Part shown: positions 41,855 through 45,580 of the stretch, piece after piece
Position numbering within the stretch: the first letter of the stretch is position 1
How the letters are laid out: every line of letters begins with the position of its first letter
Assembly: GCA_038235705.1 (NCBI GenBank)
Contig: JBBSTR010000012.1
Coordinates: 1 to 45,580, forward strand
DNA: 45,580 bases
Direction of reading: 5' to 3'
Origin: CANKBT01 sp038235705
Lineage (GTDB): Bacteria > Actinomycetota > Actinomycetes > Mycobacteriales > SCTD01
Position numbers and translations under genes: made by a program
The notes under the pieces: model-generated
Seen by the model: the letters and a program-made list of their open reading frames with translations, nothing else
Told to the model about the DNA's origin: nothing
Database searches by the model: none

Positions 41855-43444
41855 GTGACCGCTGAAGCCCTGCCCCAGGATCCAGACATCCATACGACGC
41901 AGGGCAAGCTCGCCGAGCTGCGCCGCCGCCGCGAGGAGTCGCTGCACGCCGGCTCGGAGGCAGTGCTCGCCAAGCGACGCGAGGCCGGGAAGAAGACGGC
42001 ACGCGAGCGCATCGAGCAGCTGCTGGACGAGGGCAGCTTCGTCGAGACCGACGCGCTCGCCCGACACCGCGCCCACGACTTCGGGCTGGACAAGAACCGC
42101 CCCACCGGTGACGGCGTCATCACCGGCCACGGCACCGTCGACGGCCGCCCAGTGATCGTGTTCAGCCAGGACGGCGCGGTGTTCGGCGGCGCGCTGGGCG
42201 AGGTCTACGGCGAGAAGATCCGCAAGGTGATGGACCTGGCGCTGCGGACCGGCGCGCCGATCGTCGGGATCAACGAGGGGAGCGGTGCGCGGATCCAGGA
42301 AGGGATCATGGGCCTCGCGCTGTACGGCGACATCTTCTACCGCAACGTGATGGCCTCCGGCGTGATCCCGCAGATCAGCCTCATCCTGGGCTCGTGCGCA
42401 GGTGGACACGTCTATTCGCCAGCGCTGACGGACTTCACGCTCATGGTCGACCAGAGCTCGCACATGTTCATCACCGGTCCGGAGGTCATCAAGACCGTCA
42501 CCGGCGAGGAGGTCACGCTCGAAGACCTCGGCGGAGCGCGTACGCACAACTCCAAGAGCGGCGTCGCGCACTTCATGAGCAGCAACGAGGACGAGGCCCT
42601 CGAGCTGACCAAGGACCTGCTCGGCTACCTGCCGTCCAACAACCTGTCCGAACCGCCGTCCTACGACGGCATCGACGCGCTCACCGAGGAGCCGCTGGAC
42701 GCTCTCGATACTTTCGTCCCGGACAGCAACAACGCGCCGTACGACATGCACACCGTCATCCAGGCGGTCCTGGACGACAGCGAGTTCCTCGAGGTGCAGC
42801 AGCTGTGGGCCCCCTCCATCCTGGTCGGCTTCGGCCGGGTCGAGGGCCGCAGCGTCGGCGTCGTCGCGAACCAGCCGATGCAGTTCGCCGGGACGCTCGA
42901 CATCGACGCCTCCGAGAAGGCCGCGCGCTTCGTGCGCACCTGTGACGCCTTCGGGATCCCGATCCTCACCTTCTGCGACGTGCCGGGCTTCCTGCCGGGC
43001 GTCGGCCAGGAGCACGCCGGGATCATCCGGCGTGGCGCCAAGCTGCTCTACGCCTACTCCGAGGCCACCGTCCCGAAGGTCACGGTCATCACCCGCAAGG
43101 CGTACGGCGGCGCGTACGTCGTGATGGGGTCCAAGCACCTCGGCGCCGACGTCAACCTGGCCTGGCCGACGGCGCAGGTCGCCGTCGTCGGCGCGCAGGG
43201 CGCGGTCAACATCATCCGCCGCAAGGAGATCGCCGCCTCCGAGGACCCCGACGCGACCCGGGCCGAGTTCATCCAGCAGTACGAGGACACCTTCGCCACC
43301 CCCTACCTCGCCGCCGAGCGCGGGTTCGTCGACGCAGTCATCGAGCCGTCGCAGACCCGCCAGGAGGTCGCCAAGGCGCTCAGGCTGCTTCGCGGCAAGC
43401 GGCAGACGCTGCCTCCGAAGAAGCACGGGAACATCCCCCTGTGA
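41855..43444 (+). CDS. accD5: Acyl-CoA carboxylase beta subunit (propionyl-CoA type, AccD5-like)
   Basis: This 529-residue carboxyltransferase moves a carboxyl group from biotin to propionyl- or acetyl-CoA, giving methylmalonyl- or malonyl-CoA for lipid synthesis. Marks are GKKTARERIEQLLDEGSFVE, FSQDGAVFGGALGEVYGEKI, the N-terminal oxyanion region GINEGSGARIQEG, GSCAGGHVYSPALTDF, and the C-terminal FCDVPGFLPGVGQEHAGIIRRGAKLL and RKAYGGAYVVMGSKHLGAD. The ending (LPPKKHGNIPL) is typical of AccD5 and PccB. The alpha (biotin carboxylase) subunit is not in the window. The next gene encodes epsilon, with a GTGA overlap. Confidence 0.97.
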   Translation: MTAEALPQDPDIHTTQGKLAELRRRREESLHAGSEAVLAKRREAGKKTARERIEQLLDEGSFVETDALARHRAHDFGLDKNRPTGDGVITGHGTVDGRPVIVFSQDGAVFGGALGEVYGEKIRKVMDLALRTGAPIVGINEGSGARIQEGIMGLALYGDIFYRNVMASGVIPQISLILGSCAGGHVYSPALTDFTLMVDQSSHMFITGPEVIKTVTGEEVTLEDLGGARTHNSKSGVAHFMSSNEDEALELTKDLLGYLPSNNLSEPPSYDGIDALTEEPLDALDTFVPDSNNAPYDMHTVIQAVLDDSEFLEVQQLWAPSILVGFGRVEGRSVGVVANQPMQFAGTLDIDASEKAARFVRTCDAFGIPILTFCDVPGFLPGVGQEHAGIIRRGAKLLYAYSEATVPKVTVITRKAYGGAYVVMGSKHLGADVNLAWPTAQVAVVGAQGAVNIIRRKEIAASEDPDATRAEFIQQYEDTFATPYLAAERGFVDAVIEPSQTRQEVAKALRLLRGKRQTLPPKKHGNIPL

Positions 43445-43653
43445 CCGGCCTGGAGAGCGAGCCGCTGCTCCGGGTGGTCCGGGGCGACCCGAGCCCGGAG
43501 GAGCTGGCCGCCCTGGTCGCGGTCGTCGCCGCTCGCGGGTCCGGCGGGGCTGCGGCCCCGACGCCGGTCCAGTCACTCTGGTCACGCCCCCGGATGCGCG
43601 GCCCGGTCGTTCCCGGCCCCGGCGCCTGGCGCGCGAGCGGCCTGCCCGACTGA
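43441..43653 (+). CDS. accE: Acyl-CoA carboxylase epsilon subunit
   Basis: The protein has 70 residues. The GTG overlaps the accD stop (GTGA). The N-terminal half LLRVVRGDPSPEELAALVAVVAARG and the C-terminal SLWSRPRMRGP-PGPGAWRASGLP are the two conserved blocks of this actinobacterial subunit. It binds the beta subunits and stimulates carboxylase activity. The translational coupling would help keep the two subunits balanced. It is followed by 224 bases before the MFS gene, so the operon probably ends here. The gene that follows in M. tuberculosis (maf) is absent. Confidence 0.93.
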   Translation: MTGLESEPLLRVVRGDPSPEELAALVAVVAARGSGGAAAPTPVQSLWSRPRMRGPVVPGPGAWRASGLPD

Positions 43654-43854
43654 CCGCCGACGCCGGTCCTGCCTCGGGGATGGACGAGCACGCAGCTGGG
43701 GTCGCGAACAGGAAAGCAGCGCTCTCCCTGCCCCCCGAGGTGCCAGCGATCGGTCACCGAGACAGACTGATCCTCGCGGCACGTCCGGGCGAGCAGGGTC
43801 GACGGAGCCCCACCAGCTCGTTCCCCGGCCACGGCCACCACGAGGAGCCCGACC

Positions 43855-43881
43855 ATGACGCAGATTCCCGTCCTGACGTGA
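43855..43881 (+). CDS. Eight-codon leader cistron overlapping the MFS start
   Basis: The ATG at 43855 has GAGGAG 7 bases upstream, the best ribosome site in this stretch. It encodes MTQIPVLT and TGA. The TGA shares bases with the GTG of the MFS gene (GTGA). Ribosomes ending here could restart on the transporter gene. An alternative is that a frameshift separated the original start from the gene. The upstream 200 bases otherwise hold nothing I recognise. Confidence 0.5.
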   Translation: MTQIPVLT

Positions 43882-45131
43882 CCCTGGTCTTGGCTGGGAC
43901 GGACCTGGACCAGGCGCAGCGCCGTACGGTGCGGGTGCTCTCCCTCACCCAGCTGTGCGGCGGCGTGGGTCTGGCGGCCGGCGTCGCCGTCGGCGCGCTG
44001 CTGGCCCGTGACCTGCTCGGCGGCGACGCCCTGGCCGGGCTGCCCTCGGCGCTGTCCACCCTGGGCGGGGCGCTGGCGACGTTGCCGCTGGCCCGGCTGA
44101 TGGGCGCCCACGGCCGACGCCCCGGCCTGGCCGCCGGCTATCTGCTCGGCGCCGTCGGCTGCCTGATCGTGGTCACCGCGGCCACCACCCGCAGCTTCGC
44201 CCTGCTGCTGCTGGGCATGGCGTGCTTCGGGGTCGGCAACACCACCGGGCTGCTGGCCCGCTACGCCGCGGCCGACCTGGCCCCGGCCGAGCAGCGCGGG
44301 CGGGCCACGGGCACGGTGCTGTTCGCGACCACCTTCGGCGCCGTCGCCGGCCCGACCCTTCTGGAGCCGATGGGCGCGGTCGCCGAGACGCTGGGCCTGC
44401 CGCGGCTGTCCGGGCCGTTCCTGCTCTCGCTCTGCGCTTACGCGGTGGCGGCGACCGTGGTCGCCACGTTGCTGCGCCCCGACCCTCTGCTCCTGGCGCG
44501 TGAGGCAGCGCTGTCGGTGACGACGGGCCCGGTCTTGGATCGGACCGAAACCCGCGACGACGAGGCTTCGGCGTGGCGGCTGCTGGTTCGCGGTGACGCC
44601 CGCAGCGCCGTGGTCGCGATGGTGGCCGCGCAGCTGGTGATGGTGTCGATGATGACGATGACGCCGGTCCACATGGTGGCGCTGGGTTTCACGCTCGGAC
44701 CGATCGGCGTGGTGATCAGCGCGCACCTTGCCGGGATGTATCTGCTGTCACCGCTGTCCGGGATGCTCGTGGACCGGCTCGGCGCGCACGCCACCATCGG
44801 TGTCGGGGCCGTCGTGCTGGCACTGGCCGGGACCCTCGGGATGCTGGCGGCGGACTCCGGGATGGCGCTGCTGACCGCAGCCCTGTTCCTGCTGGGACTG
44901 GGGTGGAGCCTGGCGCTGGTCGCGGCCAGCTCCCTGCTCACCGGCGCCGTGTCGGTGCATCGCCGCGCTGCGGTGCAGGGCCGCGCGGACCTGCTGCTGG
45001 GCCTCGCCGGCACCGTGGGCGGGGTCGGCTCCGGCCTGGTGCTGGCCCTGGCCGGATACGCCACCATCGCGCTCGTTGTCGTCGTGGTCGCGCTGGCTCT
45101 GCTCGGCGTCGGGCTCAGGCGTCCCGGCTGA
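43878..45131 (+). CDS. MFS transporter
   Basis: The protein has 417 residues with about 12 membrane segments. The N-terminal half has LARLMGAHGRRPGLAAGYLLGAVG, an MFS loop 2-3 motif A form (G-x-x-x-x-x-GRRP). The second half has LSGMLVDRLGAHATIGVG in the matching position. The central loop carries LLRPDPLLLAREAALS. No substrate can be predicted; drug or metabolite efflux is the usual guess. The GTG at 43878 was chosen because upstream sequence in frame (to 43680) is not membrane-like and has odd composition. It lies behind the 8-codon leader cistron and replaces the maf gene expected here in the M. tuberculosis order. Confidence 0.88.
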   Translation: MTLVLAGTDLDQAQRRTVRVLSLTQLCGGVGLAAGVAVGALLARDLLGGDALAGLPSALSTLGGALATLPLARLMGAHGRRPGLAAGYLLGAVGCLIVVTAATTRSFALLLLGMACFGVGNTTGLLARYAAADLAPAEQRGRATGTVLFATTFGAVAGPTLLEPMGAVAETLGLPRLSGPFLLSLCAYAVAATVVATLLRPDPLLLAREAALSVTTGPVLDRTETRDDEASAWRLLVRGDARSAVVAMVAAQLVMVSMMTMTPVHMVALGFTLGPIGVVISAHLAGMYLLSPLSGMLVDRLGAHATIGVGAVVLALAGTLGMLAADSGMALLTAALFLLGLGWSLALVAASSLLTGAVSVHRRAAVQGRADLLLGLAGTVGGVGSGLVLALAGYATIALVVVVVALALLGVGLRRPG

Positions 45132-45146
45132 GCGTCGAGAACGGTC

Positions 45147-45401
45147 GTGGTCCAGCCAGTTGAGCCAGCCGAAGCGGGCAAGGACACCTGGACGGCCCGC
45201 CCCGCTGCCGCGGCCGTGCTCGTGGCGGTCGTGGCCGCAAACGCGGCGTCGTGGCGTGCGTTGGAGAAGGCCGGCCTCGAGCGGGTCGCGGCCGGCGTGA
45301 TGTCACCCGACAACCCGGTCGATGATCCCCTGCACTACGTCTACCGCGCCGACCGCCCAGGACCGGACCGCCCCCGGGCGGCACCCGGTCCGCCTGGGTG
45401 A
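45147..45401 (+). pseudogene. C-terminal remnant of a GNAT acetyltransferase
   Basis: An 84-residue frame contains VLVAVVAANAASWRALEKAG, then LERVAAG and SPDNPVDDPLHYVYRADRP. This is the C-terminal part of AAC(6')-like GNAT proteins (usual form: xN-SWRALEKAGFxRV...EPDNP-DDRRHYVYRxDRP). The acetyl-CoA-binding Q/RxxGxG/A loop and the whole N-terminal half, roughly 100 residues, are missing, and the sequence just before it is the MFS 3' end. It is therefore most likely a truncated gene. A small expressed protein from the GTG at 45147 is possible but would lack the cofactor site. Confidence 0.7.
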
Positions 45402-45456
45402 GCCACGCAACGACGGTGGCTCGTCGACGTAGGTTGTGCTTCTGACTACTTAGCCG

Positions 45457-45462
45457 TACGGT
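45457..45462 (+). promoter_or_regulatory. Candidate -10 box TACGGT within a CCGTACGG palindrome
   Basis: TACGGT is 6 bases before the GTG at 45469, like the boxes at 20180 and 12571. It overlaps the palindrome CCGTACGG (45454-45461), which could be an autoregulatory operator of the PadR gene. Confidence 0.4.
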
Positions 45463-45468
45463 CTAGCC

Positions 45469-45580
45469 GTGGACGAGCAGAACTGGCCGGGCGAGTGGAT
45501 GCGCGGAGTGTTGTCGCTGTGCGTGCTCGCCGTGGTCGCCGAGGAGGAGACCTATGGCTATGCGGTCGCGCAGCGGCTGC
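45469..45580 (+). CDS. PadR-family transcriptional regulator (5' end only)
   Basis: The gene begins at GTG 45469 and runs off the right edge; 37 residues are visible. The sequence VDEQNWPGEWMRGVLSLCVL and then AVVAEEETYGYAVAQRL matches the N-terminal helix and winged-helix start of PadR proteins (G-LxLCVL-L-E--YGY-I-QRL). Regulators of this family often control a neighbouring transporter, here perhaps the MFS gene 338 bases upstream or the missing gene to the right. Confidence 0.85.
   Translation, partial: MDEQNWPGEWMRGVLSLCVLAVVAEEETYGYAVAQRL

Noticed and set aside
43700..43850. TPP- or guanidine-type riboswitch before the MFS gene
   Set aside because: A GCCAGCGA string recalls the TPP core, but the matching CTGAGA block and stems are missing.
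43680..43877. 66-residue N-terminal extension of the MFS protein
   Set aside because: The extension is hydrophilic and unlike transporter N-termini, has no ribosome site at its start, and overlaps the leader cistron signal.

Overview
The window is very GC-rich, with G or C at most third codon positions, many GTG starts and many 4-base GTGA gene overlaps. It carries markers typical of Actinobacteria: tandem LytR-CpsA-Psr (LCP) proteins, a TIGR03089-type protein, an acyl-CoA carboxylase beta plus a tiny epsilon subunit, and a GtrA protein. From memory, the order LCP / TIGR03089 / fadE25-like / purE / purK / GtrA / birA / accD / accE matches the Mycobacterium tuberculosis Rv3267-Rv3281 neighbourhood. 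The chromosome is therefore actinobacterial and the right half has an ancient conserved backbone. I cannot name the genus. I saw no rRNA, tRNA, CRISPR array, transposase or phage gene.

Left third (1-20047): a surface-polysaccharide locus. A leftward, translationally coupled operon (8247 to 1) encodes a degenerate FkbM-like protein, two paralogous glycosyltransferases, a membrane diguanylate cyclase and two near-identical secreted beta-propeller proteins. The complete propeller protein ends in three SLH domains. Running rightward are a glycosyltransferase, a coiled-coil methyltransferase and another glycosyltransferase (8369-11688). A stand-alone methyltransferase and three polytopic GT-C-type enzymes follow. 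They surround a Wzm/Wzt ABC exporter whose ATPase carries the extra C-terminal carbohydrate-binding domain. The parts fit a polymer that is built in the cytoplasm, possibly end-capped by methylation, recognised by Wzt and exported.

Middle (20193-29216): a DUF4232-like lipoprotein, a secreted peptidase-like wall protein with three NBR1-like beta modules, two tandem LCP ligases, the TIGR03089 protein, a 60-residue small protein and the FadE25-like acyl-CoA dehydrogenase. The LCP enzymes would attach polymers to peptidoglycan, which fits the exporter next door.

Right (29278-45580): a large SCO7613-like membrane protein, then a catabolic block (TetR, acyl-CoA ligase, nitroreductase, and a divergent HAPMO-like Baeyer-Villiger monooxygenase) and a beta-carbonic anhydrase. 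These interrupt the fadE25-purE neighbourhood and are bordered by copies of a palindromic element. The backbone then resumes with purE, purK, a tyrosine phosphatase, GtrA, glutathione peroxidase, birA, accD and accE. It ends with an MFS transporter behind an 8-codon leader cistron, a truncated GNAT remnant and the start of a PadR regulator.

Two themes recur. The first is tandem duplication: propeller genes, glycosyltransferase genes, LCP genes, and small duplications at the starts of wzm and the ligase. The second is a TAnnnT box placed 6-8 bases before a start codon, which suggests leaderless transcripts.
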